Source of the DNA: Streptomyces sp. DH12
GTDB lineage: Bacteria > Actinomycetota > Actinomycetes > Streptomycetales > Streptomycetaceae
Direction of reading: 5' to 3'
Assembly: GCF_020873895.1 (NCBI RefSeq)
Contig: NZ_JAHWGT010000032.1
Coordinates: forward strand, 1-64,000
Length of the DNA stretch: 64,000 nucleotides
Below are positions 20,896-29,408 of the stretch, piece after piece. The position numbers and the translations under genes are program-made. The notes beneath the pieces are model-generated. The model was not told the DNA's origin. It worked only from the letters and a program-made list of their open reading frames with translations, and made no database searches. The first letter of the stretch is position 1; every line of letters begins with the position of its first letter.

Positions 20896-21879
20896 CTAGC
20901 CCTCGTTCAGGGCCGCGGCCTCCGCGCGCAGGTCGCGGCGGAGCTCCTTCGGCAGCGAGAAGGTGATCGACTCCTCCGCCGCCTTCACGATCTCCACGTC
21001 CTCGAAGCCGCGCTGCGCCAGCCACTCCAGCACGCCCTCGACCAGCACCTCGGGCACCGAGGCGCCGGAGGTCACGCCGATCGTGGACACGCCCTCCAGC
21101 CACGCCTCCTCGATCTCGTCGGCGAAGTCGACCAGATGCGCCTCGCGCGCGCCGGCCAGCTTGGCGACCTCGACGAGGCGCACCGAGTTCGACGAGTTGC
21201 GCGAGCCCACGACGATGACGAGGTCGGCCTCGGCGCCCATCTGCTTCACGGCCAGCTGGCGGTTCTGCGTGGCGTAGCAGATGTCGTCGCTCGGCGGCGA
21301 GACCAGCAGCGGGAACTTCTCCTTCAGGGCGTCGACGGTCTCCATCGTCTCGTCGACCGACAGGGTGGTCTGGGAGAGCCACACCACCCTGGACGGGTCG
21401 CGGACCTCGACCTTCTCGACGTCCTTCGGGCCGTCGACCAGCTGGATGTGGTCGGGGGCCTCGCCGGAGGTGCCGATGACCTCCTCGTGGCCCTCGTGGC
21501 CGATGAGGAGGATGTCGTAGTCCTCCTGGGCGAAGCGCACGGCTTCCTTGTGCACCTTCGTCACCAGCGGGCAGGTCGCGTCGATGGTCGCGAGCTTCCG
21601 CTCGGCCGCCTCCTCGTGGACGGTCGGCGCGACGCCGTGCGCGGAGAACATCACGATCGAGCCCTCCGGCACCTCCTGCGTCCGGTCGACGAAGATCGCG
21701 CCCTTGCGCTCCAGGGTCTGCACGACGTACTTGTTGTGGACGATCTCGTGCCGGACGTAGATCGGGGCGCCGTACTGCTCCAGCGCCTTCTCCACGGCGA
21801 TCACGGCGCGGTCCACGCCCGCGCAGTAGCCACGGGGAGCGGCGAGGAGGACCCGGCGGGCAGGAGGCGTAGGAGTCAT
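20896..21879 (-). CDS. ispH: 4-hydroxy-3-methylbut-2-enyl diphosphate reductase
   Basis: The product is 327 aa and catalyses the last step of the MEP isoprenoid pathway, reducing HMBPP to IPP and DMAPP. The three cluster cysteines are Cys19 (GYCAGVDRA), Cys103 ([10 protein letters not shown]) and Cys201 ([11 protein letters not shown]), with substrate-binding HEIVHN, SAHGV and the acid in HEGHEE. It lacks the fused S1 domains seen in some bacteria. TACGAT (21886-21891) lies 6 nt before the ATG, so the transcript is probably leaderless. It is divergent from xseA across a 25-bp tandem repeat. Confidence 0.96.
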   Translation of the reverse strand: MTPTPPARRVLLAAPRGYCAGVDRAVIAVEKALEQYGAPIYVRHEIVHNKYVVQTLERKGAIFVDRTQEVPEGSIVMFSAHGVAPTVHEEAAERKLATIDATCPLVTKVHKEAVRFAQEDYDILLIGHEGHEEVIGTSGEAPDHIQLVDGPKDVEKVEVRDPSRVVWLSQTTLSVDETMETVDALKEKFPLLVSPPSDDICYATQNRQLAVKQMGAEADLVIVVGSRNSSNSVRLVEVAKLAGAREAHLVDFADEIEEAWLEGVSTIGVTSGASVPEVLVEGVLEWLAQRGFEDVEIVKAAEESITFSLPKELRRDLRAEAAALNEG

Positions 21880-21929
21880 GCCCCCATCGTAAGGGCGGGT
21901 GGATCAGCTCGGAGTTCCCCGCACGCCGC

Positions 21930-22004
21930 ACGCCGCATACGACCCGAAGCCCGCACGCCGCGTACGACCCCAAGCCCGCCCGCCGCGTACGACCCGAAGC
22001 CCGC
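21930..22004. repeat. Three tandem 25-bp repeats between ispH and xseA
   Basis: Three contiguous 25-bp units (21930-21954, 21955-21979, 21980-22004), each containing GCCGCRTACGACCCGAAGCC or a one-base variant, sit between the divergent ispH and xseA starts. The array does not extend into either gene. Its position would allow it to affect both promoters, or it may be a simple slippage array. Confidence 0.8.
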
Positions 22005-22094
22005 CCGCTCGCACACGGCGCACGCCTCGCCGCCCCGCGGGCCCGCCCGCCCAGGGACCGGCGTGTCGTCGGGGGTGGCGCGTACCCTCCCCGT

Positions 22095-23327
22095 ATGCCA
22101 CTGACTACGTCTGCCGAAGCCCCCCTGCCCGTCGGCGAGGTGTCGCGGCTCATCGGGCGGTGGATCGACCGGCTCGGCGCCATCTGGGTCGAGGGCCAGA
22201 TCACCCAGCTGTCGCGGCGGCCGGGCGCGGGGGTGGTCTTCATGACGCTGCGCGACCCGTCGCACGACATCTCGGTGAGCGTGACGTGCTACCGCCAGAC
22301 CTTCGACGCGGTGGCCGACCTGGTGGCCGAGGGCGCGCGGGTCGTCGTGCACGCCAAGCCGGAGTGGTACGCGCCGCGCGGCCAGCTCTCGCTGCGGGCC
22401 GCGGAGATACGGCCGGTCGGCATCGGCGAGCTGCTGGCCCGGCTGGAGCAGCTGAAGCGGTCGCTGGCGGCGGAGGGGCTCTTCGCCGCCGAGCGGAAGC
22501 GGCCGCTTCCGTTCCTGCCGCAGCTGGTGGGGCTCGTGTGCGGCCGGGCGTCGGCGGCCGAGCGGGACGTGCTGGAGGTGGCGCGGCGGCGCTGGCCGGC
22601 GGTCCGCTTCGAGGTGCGGAACGTCGCGGTCCAGGGCGTCCACGCGGTGCCGCAGGTGGTACGGGCGGTACGGGAGCTCGACGGGCTGCCGGAAGTGGAC
22701 GTGATCGTCGTCGCGCGGGGCGGCGGCAGCGTCGAGGACCTCCTGCCGTTCTCCGACGAGCAACTCGTCCGGGCGGTGGCCGACTGCCGTACCCCGGTGG
22801 TCTCCGCGATCGGCCACGAACCGGACGCGCCGCTGCTCGACCTCGTCGCCGACCTGCGCGCGGCGACGCCGACGGACGCGGCGAAGAAGGTCGTCCCCGA
22901 CGTGCGCGAGGAGCTGGAGCGGGTCCACGCGCTGCGGGAGCGGGCGCTGCGCTGCGTCCGCGGGACGCTGGAGCGCGAGGAGCGCGGGTTGGCGCACGCG
23001 CTGGCCCGGCCCGTGATGGAGCACCCGCAGCGGATGGTCGAGGAGCGGGAGGCGCAGGTCGAGGCGCTGCTCGCGCGCAGCCGGCGGGTGCTGGGGCACC
23101 TGCTGGACCGGGCCGACTCCGAGTTGTCCCACACCCGCGCGCGCGTGGTGGCCCTCTCGCCGGCCGCGACGCTGGAGCGCGGGTACGCGGTGCTCCAGCG
23201 GGCCGACGGCACGGTGGTGCGTTCGCCCGGGGACGTGGCGGGGGACGAGGAGCTGAGGGCCAGGGTGGCCGCCGGCGAGTTCGCGGTGCGACGCGTGGAC
23301 GGCGGCGGTGCCGGGGAGCGACCGTAG
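22095..23327 (+). CDS. xseA: Exodeoxyribonuclease VII large subunit
   Basis: The 410-aa protein has an N-terminal OB-fold (~8-110: [29 protein letters not shown]) and a catalytic domain with [18 protein letters not shown] and SAIGHEPD, followed by a long coiled-coil. With XseB it degrades single-stranded DNA in both directions. TACCCT (22083-22088) lies 6 nt before the ATG with no ribosome site, so the mRNA is probably leaderless. It ends 10 nt before xseB. Confidence 0.95.
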   Translation: MPLTTSAEAPLPVGEVSRLIGRWIDRLGAIWVEGQITQLSRRPGAGVVFMTLRDPSHDISVSVTCYRQTFDAVADLVAEGARVVVHAKPEWYAPRGQLSLRAAEIRPVGIGELLARLEQLKRSLAAEGLFAAERKRPLPFLPQLVGLVCGRASAAERDVLEVARRRWPAVRFEVRNVAVQGVHAVPQVVRAVRELDGLPEVDVIVVARGGGSVEDLLPFSDEQLVRAVADCRTPVVSAIGHEPDAPLLDLVADLRAATPTDAAKKVVPDVREELERVHALRERALRCVRGTLEREERGLAHALARPVMEHPQRMVEEREAQVEALLARSRRVLGHLLDRADSELSHTRARVVALSPAATLERGYAVLQRADGTVVRSPGDVAGDEELRARVAAGEFAVRRVDGGGAGERP

Positions 23328-23337
23328 GGTGGAGGGC

Positions 23338-23658
23338 ATGGCAGCCAAGACGACGGACACCGCGACGACGAGCACGGCGACGACGGACACCGCGACCGCG
23401 GACACCGCGGCGACGGACACGACCGTGGCGGTGACGGAGACCGGCGCGGCGATCGGTTACGAGCAGGCACGAGACGAGCTGGTCGACGTGGTCCGCCGCC
23501 TGGAGGCCGGCGGTACGACGCTGGAGGAGTCGCTCGCCCTGTGGGAGCGGGGCGAGGAGCTGGCGAAGGTCTGCCGCCACTGGCTGGAGGGCGCCCGCGC
23601 GCGGCTCGACGCGTCGCTCGCCGAGGAGCGCGGGGGCGGGGCCGGGGCCGGCGCGTAG
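23338..23658 (+). CDS. xseB: Exodeoxyribonuclease VII small subunit
   Basis: The product is 106 aa. Residues ~40-100 are the XseB helical hairpin ([44 protein letters not shown] in outline). The first ~35 residues are a Thr/Ala/Asp-rich extension ([18 protein letters not shown]) absent from typical ~75-85 aa homologues and probably disordered. ATG 23338 is preceded by GGAGGG. The sequence TAGGGT that contains the xseA stop codon (23325-23330) is also 7 nt before this ATG, so a second, leaderless promoter is possible. Confidence 0.92.
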   Translation: MAAKTTDTATTSTATTDTATADTAATDTTVAVTETGAAIGYEQARDELVDVVRRLEAGGTTLEESLALWERGEELAKVCRHWLEGARARLDASLAEERGGGAGAGA

Positions 23659-23708
23659 GGGCGTCCTGGTGCACCGGGGTGGTGAGGCGGGCCACTGCGC
23701 TCCCGCTT

Positions 23709-23726
23709 TAGTTGAAGCTTCACCTA
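23709..23726. promoter_or_regulatory. Near-perfect 18-bp inverted repeat, MarR-type operator candidate
   Basis: TAGTTGAAGCTTCACCTA differs by one base from the perfect palindrome TAGTTGAAGCTTCAACTA. TTGAA-type inverted repeats are typical sites for MarR-family repressors that sense electrophiles or phenolics. It lies ~75 bp upstream of the nitroreductase-like gene at 23801. No MarR gene is adjacent, so any regulator would act in trans. Confidence 0.5.
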
Positions 23727-23800
23727 TTTTCTCGTACGGTGGACGTGTCGCGCTGACCGCGCGGCACCCCTGACCTCGTACGTCGGAAGGCACCGCCCCC

Positions 23801-24391
23801 ATGTCCCTCGTCCTTGACCCCGCCGCCCAGGACCTGCTGTTCCGCGAGGCCCGCACCGCCAACACGTTCACCGACGAACCGGTGACCGAGGAGCAGGTCC
23901 AGGCGATCTACGACCTGGTCAAGTACGGCCCGACCGCCTTCAACCAGACGCCGCTGCGCATCGTCCTCGTCCGCTCCGCCGAGGCCCGCGAGCGCCTGGT
24001 CCCGCTGATGGCCGAGGGCAACCAGGCCAAGACCGCGACGGCGCCGCTCGTCGCGATCCTCGCCGCGGACAACGAGTTCCACGAGGAGCTGCCCCGGCTC
24101 TTCCCGGCGTTCCCGCAGGCCAAGGACGCCTTCTTCGCCGAGCGCGCCGCCCGCGAGTCGGCCGCCGGCATGAACGCCGCGCTCCAGGCCGCCTACTTCA
24201 TCGTCGGCGTCCGCGCGGCCGGCCTCGCCGCCGGCCCGATGACCGGCTTCGACCACGCGGGCGTCCGCAAGGAGTTCCTGGACGACGACCACACCCCGCT
24301 GATGATCGTCAACATCGGCCGTCCGGGCCCCGACGCCTGGTACCCGCGCTCCCCGCGCCTGGACTACGCCGAGGTCGTCACCACCGTCTGA
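23801..24391 (+). CDS. Nitroreductase-family protein, malonic semialdehyde reductase-like (RutE)
   Basis: The product is 196 aa. It matches the small RutE/HadB-like FMN nitroreductase group: SLVLDPAAQDLLFREARTANTFTDEPVT at the start, then KYGPTAFNQTPLRIV (FMN-binding), AALQAAYFIVGVRAAGLAAGPMTGFD and LDYAEVV at the end. Characterised relatives reduce malonic semialdehyde to 3-hydroxypropionate or reduce nitro compounds using NAD(P)H. Without the other pyrimidine-degradation genes the true substrate is unknown. An inverted-repeat operator lies upstream and a long terminator follows. Confidence 0.85.
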   Translation: MSLVLDPAAQDLLFREARTANTFTDEPVTEEQVQAIYDLVKYGPTAFNQTPLRIVLVRSAEARERLVPLMAEGNQAKTATAPLVAILAADNEFHEELPRLFPAFPQAKDAFFAERAARESAAGMNAALQAAYFIVGVRAAGLAAGPMTGFDHAGVRKEFLDDDHTPLMIVNIGRPGPDAWYPRSPRLDYAEVVTTV

Positions 24392-24434
24392 CGCCCCGGC
24401 CCGCCCGCGCGCGTCCCACGCGCGGCCCACGGTC

Positions 24435-24477
24435 GACGGCCCCGCGGCACCATCCCCCCTGGTGCGGCGGGGCCGTC
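24435..24477. terminator. Hairpin terminator after the nitroreductase-like gene
   Basis: An 18-bp stem with one mismatch (24435-24452 with 24460-24477, beginning GACGGCCCCGC) and a 7-nt loop. The following ~200 bp (24478-24680) is CCC/GGC-rich low-complexity sequence without a gene I can support. Confidence 0.85.
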
Positions 24478-24680
24478 CCCATGCCGCAGGGCAGTCAGCC
24501 ACCGCGCCCCGCCTCCGGCCCGACCGGCTCGGCCTGGCTCAGGCCGGGCCCAGCCCTACCGGACCCAGCTCAGCCCAGCCAAGCCCGGCCCATCCCTGGC
24601 CCGGCCGGCCAGGCTTCACCCTCTGCCTCACCGTCGCCCCACCTTCGTCCCGCCCCCCGCCCGCCCTCCGGCGCTCGCGG

Positions 24681-25334
24681 TCAGGGGCGGCGCTGCGCCG
24701 TCGTGGCCCGCGCCCGCGCCTCGGCCTGGGCCTGCGCCTGGGCGGCGGCCCGCTGCCGGCGGCCCATGAGCCGCACCTTCCGCACGGTGGTGATGACGCC
24801 GGCCACCAGCGTCCCCCCGTACAGCCAGCCGGCGTGCACGGCGAGCGCGGTGATCACGGCCATCGTGTGCCCGCCGATCCCGCCCTCGCCGCCGGCGATC
24901 GGCACGACCCCGACGGCGAAGGCGATCGGCACGCTGATCGGCGCCGTCACCAGGTCGGGTCCCCGTACCCACAGCGCCGTCGCGGCGCTGACCGGCAGGA
25001 ACAGCAGCCCGTACACCAGCGGCGAAGCGTCGAAGAGCAACCAGTCCAGACAGCCGACCAGCAGCATCACGGCCGAGGCGAACAGGCCGGCGCCGATGCC
25101 GGTCAGGCGGGGGTTCGGCAGCCGTCGCAGGGCGAGCACCACGGGCGGCACGGTCCGCCGCCCACCCGGGCGCCCGCCCGCCCGCGCACCGGGGGGCGCC
25201 GCGGCGGGTGCCGCGGGCCGGGGCCTCGCCGGGTACGCGGCCGGGCCCTCCGCGATCACGCCCCGGGGCGCGGCGGGGGCCTGCGGCCGCGGTCGCCGAG
25301 GGCGCCGGGGGGGACTGCTCCTGTGCTGCTCCAC
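24681..25334 (-). CDS. DUF6542 membrane protein
   Basis: The product is 217 aa from GTG 25334. After a Pro/Arg/Ala-rich, disordered N-terminus (~1-65) there are four hydrophobic segments (~78-98, ~100-118, ~125-145 and ~150-170: GIGAGLFASAVMLLVG, GLLFLPVSAATALWV, PISVPIAFAVGVVPI, MAVITALAVHAGWLY) and a basic C-terminus with Ala/Gln-rich repeats. It sits divergently next to ychF. TACTTT (25341-25346) lies 6 nt before the GTG, a leaderless arrangement. The longer upstream frame runs into ychF and is not used. Function unknown. Confidence 0.75.
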   Translation of the reverse strand: MEQHRSSPPRRPRRPRPQAPAAPRGVIAEGPAAYPARPRPAAPAAAPPGARAGGRPGGRRTVPPVVLALRRLPNPRLTGIGAGLFASAVMLLVGCLDWLLFDASPLVYGLLFLPVSAATALWVRGPDLVTAPISVPIAFAVGVVPIAGGEGGIGGHTMAVITALAVHAGWLYGGTLVAGVITTVRKVRLMGRRQRAAAQAQAQAEARARATTAQRRP

Positions 25335-25509
25335 GTCAACAAAGTAGGCCGGGGAGGGCGGCAAAACCGGTATGGGACACACCTTTGGAGTGACCTTGGC
25401 GTGAAGACCCCTCGTCGGGCGCCGCCCGCCCGCCCGTCGCCGCGGGGCCCGGCGCGCCCGTAAACTGGGGGGTCGGCCCACCATCCACACTTCTAGGGAA
25501 GTCGCCAAC

Positions 25510-26598
<1,089 letters not shown>

Positions 26599-26646
26599 GC
26601 GGATGAAATAGCACCACGTCGTTGACGCGGTCAAACACGCAGCTCA

Positions 26647-26680
26647 GAAGGGGCCGGGCTCGCGGGAGCCCGGCCCCTTC
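26647..26680. terminator. Hairpin terminator after ychF
   Basis: A perfect 14-bp stem (GAAGGGGCCGGGCT at 26647-26660 with 26667-26680) with a 6-nt loop and trailing ATCG. It closes ychF and insulates the converging toxin-antitoxin operon. Confidence 0.88.
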
Positions 26681-26687
26681 ATCGATC

Positions 26688-26707
26688 CCGTGCTGGATCG
26701 GTGCTGG
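26688..26707. repeat. 20-bp direct repeat, left copy, flanking the TA module
   Basis: CCGTGCTGGATCGGTGCTGG here matches CCGTGCTGGATCTGTGCTGG at 27341-27360 at 19 of 20 positions. The pair brackets the toxin-antitoxin operon and its promoter. It may be the scar of an insertion, a site-specific target, or a chance duplication. Confidence 0.6.
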
Positions 26708-26739
26708 GTTTACTGACCTGATGTCAGACTGCAGACTGC

Positions 26740-27003
26740 TCAGGTGTCGTAGACGGTGGAGCGATGCCCGACGTGCACGGCCCACACCACCAGCTCACCG
26801 TTGTCGATCGTGTAGATCACGCGGTAGTCGCCCACCCGTAGGCGGCGCCGGTCGGGCTGGGAGACGAGGGCCGTGGTGTTGAACCCCAGCGGGTCGCTCT
26901 CCAACTCGGTCAGCTTGGCCAGAATGCGGAGGGCCATGTCTCGCGGGACCTTCCGAAGCTCGGCCTGAGCCTCGGGTCGGAAGACGGTGCGGTACTCACT
27001 CAC
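26740..27003 (-). CDS. RelE/ParE-family toxin
   Basis: The product is 87 aa with the RelE/ParE fold signature: EYRTVFRPEAQAELRKVP at the start, LESDPLGFNTTAL, RLRVGDYRVIYTIDNGELVVWAVHVGHRSTVYD at the end. Relatives are ribosome-dependent mRNA interferases. Its start overlaps the antitoxin stop by 8 nt, so translation is coupled. Base composition is less GC-rich than the flanking core genes, which supports acquisition by transfer. It is last in its operon and converges on ychF. Confidence 0.9.
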   Translation of the reverse strand: MSEYRTVFRPEAQAELRKVPRDMALRILAKLTELESDPLGFNTTALVSQPDRRRLRVGDYRVIYTIDNGELVVWAVHVGHRSTVYDT

Positions 27004-27265
27004 TGCGCGCCAGCGTCTCCCTCATGATGTCCTCGATCGGGACGCCGGGAGCCGGGTTGGCCATGCGCTCGTCGATGATTCGGTTGATCTCGCGCTCTTC
27101 CCACTCCTGGTATTTCCGGAGCACTTCGATGGACACCACGGCAGCCACCTGCTTGCCCCGGCGCGTGATCACCGTGGGCAGGTCGTCGCGGTCGGCCCGC
27201 TCCACGACCTCGGCCAGGTGTGCCCGGACATCGCGGATGGACTCTATGGGCAGCGGCTGTGTCAT
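26996..27265 (-). CDS. Phd/YefM-type antitoxin
   Basis: The product is 89 aa from ATG 27265 (MTQPLPIESIRDVRAHLAEVVERAD...). The N-terminus is the Phd/YefM DNA-binding and dimerisation fold: LAEVVERADRDDLPTVITRRGKQVAAVVSIEVLRKYQEW. The C-terminal helix (EINRIIDERMANPAPGVPIEDIMRETLARSE) would wrap the toxin. An ideally spaced promoter whose TSS falls at the ATG and a 10-bp palindrome over the -35 suggest conditional autorepression. Confidence 0.9.
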   Translation of the reverse strand: MTQPLPIESIRDVRAHLAEVVERADRDDLPTVITRRGKQVAAVVSIEVLRKYQEWEEREINRIIDERMANPAPGVPIEDIMRETLARSE

Positions 27266-27272
27266 GCGCTCA

Positions 27273-27301
27273 AGAGTAACGAGTGTCGCATGTGTACACA
27301 A
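27273..27301 (-). promoter_or_regulatory. TA operon promoter with palindromic operator
   Basis: On the minus strand, TTGTGT (27296-27301) and TACTCT (27273-27278) are separated by exactly 17 nt, and the -10 ends 7 nt before the antitoxin ATG, which predicts a leaderless mRNA. TGTGTACACA (27291-27300), a perfect palindrome, overlaps the -35 and is a natural operator for the antitoxin. Confidence 0.7.
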
Positions 27302-27340
27302 CGGCTCATTGTCGCGCTCAGGGTGCTGGGTGAACCGCAA

Positions 27341-27360
27341 CCGTGCTGGATCTGTGCTGG
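27341..27360. repeat. 20-bp direct repeat, right copy, flanking the TA module
   Basis: This is the second copy of the repeat described at 26688 (CCGTGCTGGATCTGTGCTGG, one difference). GGGTGCTGGGTGAACC just before it also resembles the sequence following the left copy (GGTGCTGGGTTTACTG). Confidence 0.6.
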
Positions 27361-27418
27361 ATGCGATCGTTGGCGGGCGCGTCACCGCAGGTGGGAGCGT
27401 CGTGATGGACATTCCGCT

Positions 27419-27620
27419 TCAGCGTGCCGGGTGGATGTAGCCGTAGTGGCCTCGAGCGTGGCCATGGCGCTCGTGGCGACACGGACGCCCCCTCCCGACG
27501 CCGCTTGGACCAGCGCCACGATGGTGCGGTCCTTGGCGGCAGGGCTTCGAGAGTCCTTGCTGTCGAGCAGGAGGGTGCCAGGCGTCAGGTGGCGGCCTCG
27601 CCGGCCTAGGGGGCCACGGG
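27419..27620 (-). pseudogene. Remnant of a PIN-domain (VapC-like) toxin gene
   Basis: Read on the minus strand, one frame gives GRRGRHLTPGTLLLDSKDS, then KDRTIVALVQAAS and VRVATSAMATLEA, which follows the N-terminal half of Streptomyces PIN proteins, including the first catalytic Asp in LLLDS. A second frame continues as HYGYIHPAR and stops, matching the ERIHPARI segment that should come next, so a frameshift is required. The C-terminal half with the remaining acidic residues is absent and there is no start codon with a ribosome site. The gap 27266-27776 contains no other gene I can support. The match is by memory of the family only. Confidence 0.4.
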
Positions 27621-27711
27621 CGGCCCTCTTCGCTGATCCCGCACCGGACGAGTCCGGGGCCCGCCGGATGACGGCGGCGGTGCGGGGAGGGGAGTTTGTG
27701 GTGTCGGGTAC

Positions 27712-27741
27712 TTGAGGGGTGAACCGGGTGATCGTTAGGAT
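27712..27741 (+). promoter_or_regulatory. Promoter-like element before a short ORF and the trypsin-fold gene
   Basis: TTGAGG (27712-27717) and TAGGAT (27736-27741) are 18 nt apart, a good match to a vegetative promoter. Transcription would begin near 27748 and run through the short ORF at 27777 to the pseudoprotease gene at 28120, giving a leader of ~370 nt. Confidence 0.5.
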
Positions 27742-27776
27742 CTCCGCGCAGTCGGGGGATTTTCGGGGGGCACATC

Positions 27777-27875
27777 ATGACGGCACGTGGACCGGCGGGC
27801 GGCTCCGCCGCTGTGGCCGTGGGTGGCGCGGCGCGTTCGCGTACCGCCGGGCGGTTCCCGTACCGGCCCTCCTGA
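27777..27875 (+). CDS. Short ORF of 32 codons, possible leader peptide
   Basis: ATG 27777 lies 6 nt after GGGGGG and 36 nt after the promoter-like -10. It encodes MTARGPAGGSAAVAVGGAAR and 12 more residues, ending at TGA 27873. There is no domain or signal peptide. It could be a leader peptide for the gene at 28120 or merely a chance ORF. From 27876 to 28119 I see no convincing gene. Confidence 0.22.
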   Translation: MTARGPAGGSAAVAVGGAARSRTAGRFPYRPS

Positions 27876-28119
27876 GCTCCCCGGCCGCCTTCGCCGGGCG
27901 GTACGCCGCGGACCCGTCGCACCTTCCTCGGTGACCCGCGGGGACCCGCAGGCCGTCGGCCGTCGGCCGTCGACGTCGCCGGCGTCCGGCCCCGGCGCGT
28001 GGCCGCGCCTCGTCCGGCGCGCCGCCCGCATCCCGTACGAACCGCTCGCCGCACCGCAGAACCGTCCCCGCGCGACCGACCACGTCCTCGCGCGCCGGGC
28101 CCTTCCCGAAGGATGACGC

Positions 28120-29274
28120 ATGCACGTACCCCGTCCGCGCACGGCACGGACCACCGGCCTCCTGGCCGCCGCCGCCGCGATGACCGTGGGACTCCTCCCC
28201 GCCACTCCCGCCGCGGCGGTGACCGGTCCGCAGGCCGCCGCCGGCTCGCACCCGTACGCGGTGCAGCTGACGCTCGGCGAGGAGCCGACGACCCGCGGCT
28301 GCACCGGCACGCTGGTCGACCGCTACTGGGTGCTGACCGCCGCGAGCTGCTTCGCCACCACGCCCGGCACGCCGGTCCCGGCCGGGAAGCCGGCCGTCAA
28401 GGCCACCGCGACGCTCGGCGACGGCAAGTCCGTCGCCCTCACCGAGCTCGCGCCGCGCGCCGACCGCGACGTCGTCCTCGCGCGCCTGGCCACGCCCGTC
28501 ACCACCGTCCCGGTCGCCCCGCTCGCCACCGCGGCGCCCGCGGCCGGCACCGACCTGACGGCAGCCGGGTTCGGGCGTACCCGGACCGCGTGGGTGCCGG
28601 ACCGGCTCCACACCGGCACCTTCACCGTCGACTCCGCCGACACCGCCACCCTGCGCATCACCGGCAAGGGCACCGACGCCATCTGCAAGGGCGACACCGG
28701 CGGCCCGCTGCTCGACGCGGCCGGCCGCGTCGTCGGCGTCAACTCCCAGTCCTGGCAGGGTGGTTGCTTCGGCGGCGACCCGGCCGAGACCCGCACCGGC
28801 GCCGTCTCCGCCCGCGTCGACGGCCTGGCGGAGTGGGTGCGGCAGCAGAGCCTGACCACCGCCTCGATCCGCAACGCGTTCAGCGACCGCTGCCTGTTCG
28901 TGTCGTGGCGCACCCCGGAGAACGGCGCCCAGGCCCGGCAGGCGGACTGCGAGCCGCAGTACGCCGACCAGGTGTGGAAGCTCCAGCCGGTCGCCGGCGG
29001 CGGCTACCAGATCCGCAACACCTTCACCGACCGCTGCCTCTTCGTGTCGTGGCGTACGCCGGAAAACGGCGCGCCGGTGCAGCAGTTCGACTGCGAGCCG
29101 AAGTACAGCGACCAGGTGTGGAAGCTGGAGCCCGTCACGAGCGGCGGCTACCAGATCCGCAACGCCTTCACCAACCGGTGCATGGTCGTCTCGTGGCGTA
29201 CGCCGGAGAACGGCGCGCCGGTGCAGCAGTTCGACTGCGAGCCGAAGTACAGCGACCAGGTGTGGAAGCTCTGA
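28120..29274 (+). CDS. Secreted trypsin-fold pseudoprotease with C-terminal ricin-like repeats
   Basis: The product is 384 aa with a signal peptide (cleavage near AAA-VTG). The S1 fold (~33-243) is recognisable: RYWVLTAASCFA, RADRDVVLARLA, ICKGDTGGPLLD, RVVGVNSQS. The catalytic His of TAAHC is Ser76 and the nucleophile of GDSGGP is Thr193; only Asp117 is kept, so proteolysis is unlikely. Three ~42-48 aa repeats follow (~250-290, 298-339, 345-384), each with IRNAFxDRCLFVSWRTPENG and CEPxYxDQVWKL, resembling half of a ricin-type lectin subdomain. AAGGATGACGC precedes the ATG. A carbohydrate- or ligand-binding role is inference. Confidence 0.85.
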   Translation: MHVPRPRTARTTGLLAAAAAMTVGLLPATPAAAVTGPQAAAGSHPYAVQLTLGEEPTTRGCTGTLVDRYWVLTAASCFATTPGTPVPAGKPAVKATATLGDGKSVALTELAPRADRDVVLARLATPVTTVPVAPLATAAPAAGTDLTAAGFGRTRTAWVPDRLHTGTFTVDSADTATLRITGKGTDAICKGDTGGPLLDAAGRVVGVNSQSWQGGCFGGDPAETRTGAVSARVDGLAEWVRQQSLTTASIRNAFSDRCLFVSWRTPENGAQARQADCEPQYADQVWKLQPVAGGGYQIRNTFTDRCLFVSWRTPENGAPVQQFDCEPKYSDQVWKLEPVTSGGYQIRNAFTNRCMVVSWRTPENGAPVQQFDCEPKYSDQVWKL

Positions 29275-29319
29275 CACCGCCTGACGGCCGGCCCGAGCCG
29301 GTCTGATCCGTCGGCCGCA

Positions 29320-29363
29320 GAAGGCCGCCCACCCCGCGCGCGACGCGTGGGGAGGGCGGCCTT
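29320..29363. terminator. Bidirectional hairpin terminator
   Basis: GAAGGCCGCCC (29320-29330) pairs with GGGCGGCCTTC (29353-29363), and CCCC/GGGG pairs extend the stem inward past one mismatch. It lies between the convergent pseudoprotease and Cys-rich protein genes. Confidence 0.75.
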
Positions 29364-29408
29364 CCGCCGTTGTACGGGGCGGGGCGGGGGTGCGCGGGCT
29401 GGGCGGGG

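Noticed and set aside
21900-22100. CRISPR-like array between ispH and xseA
   Set aside because: The 25-bp units are contiguous, without spacers, and no cas gene is near.
27419-28147. 242-codon minus-strand ORF covering the interval before the trypsin-fold gene
   Set aside because: The sequence is Arg/Gly/Pro-rich without a domain; only its last part resembles a PIN relic.
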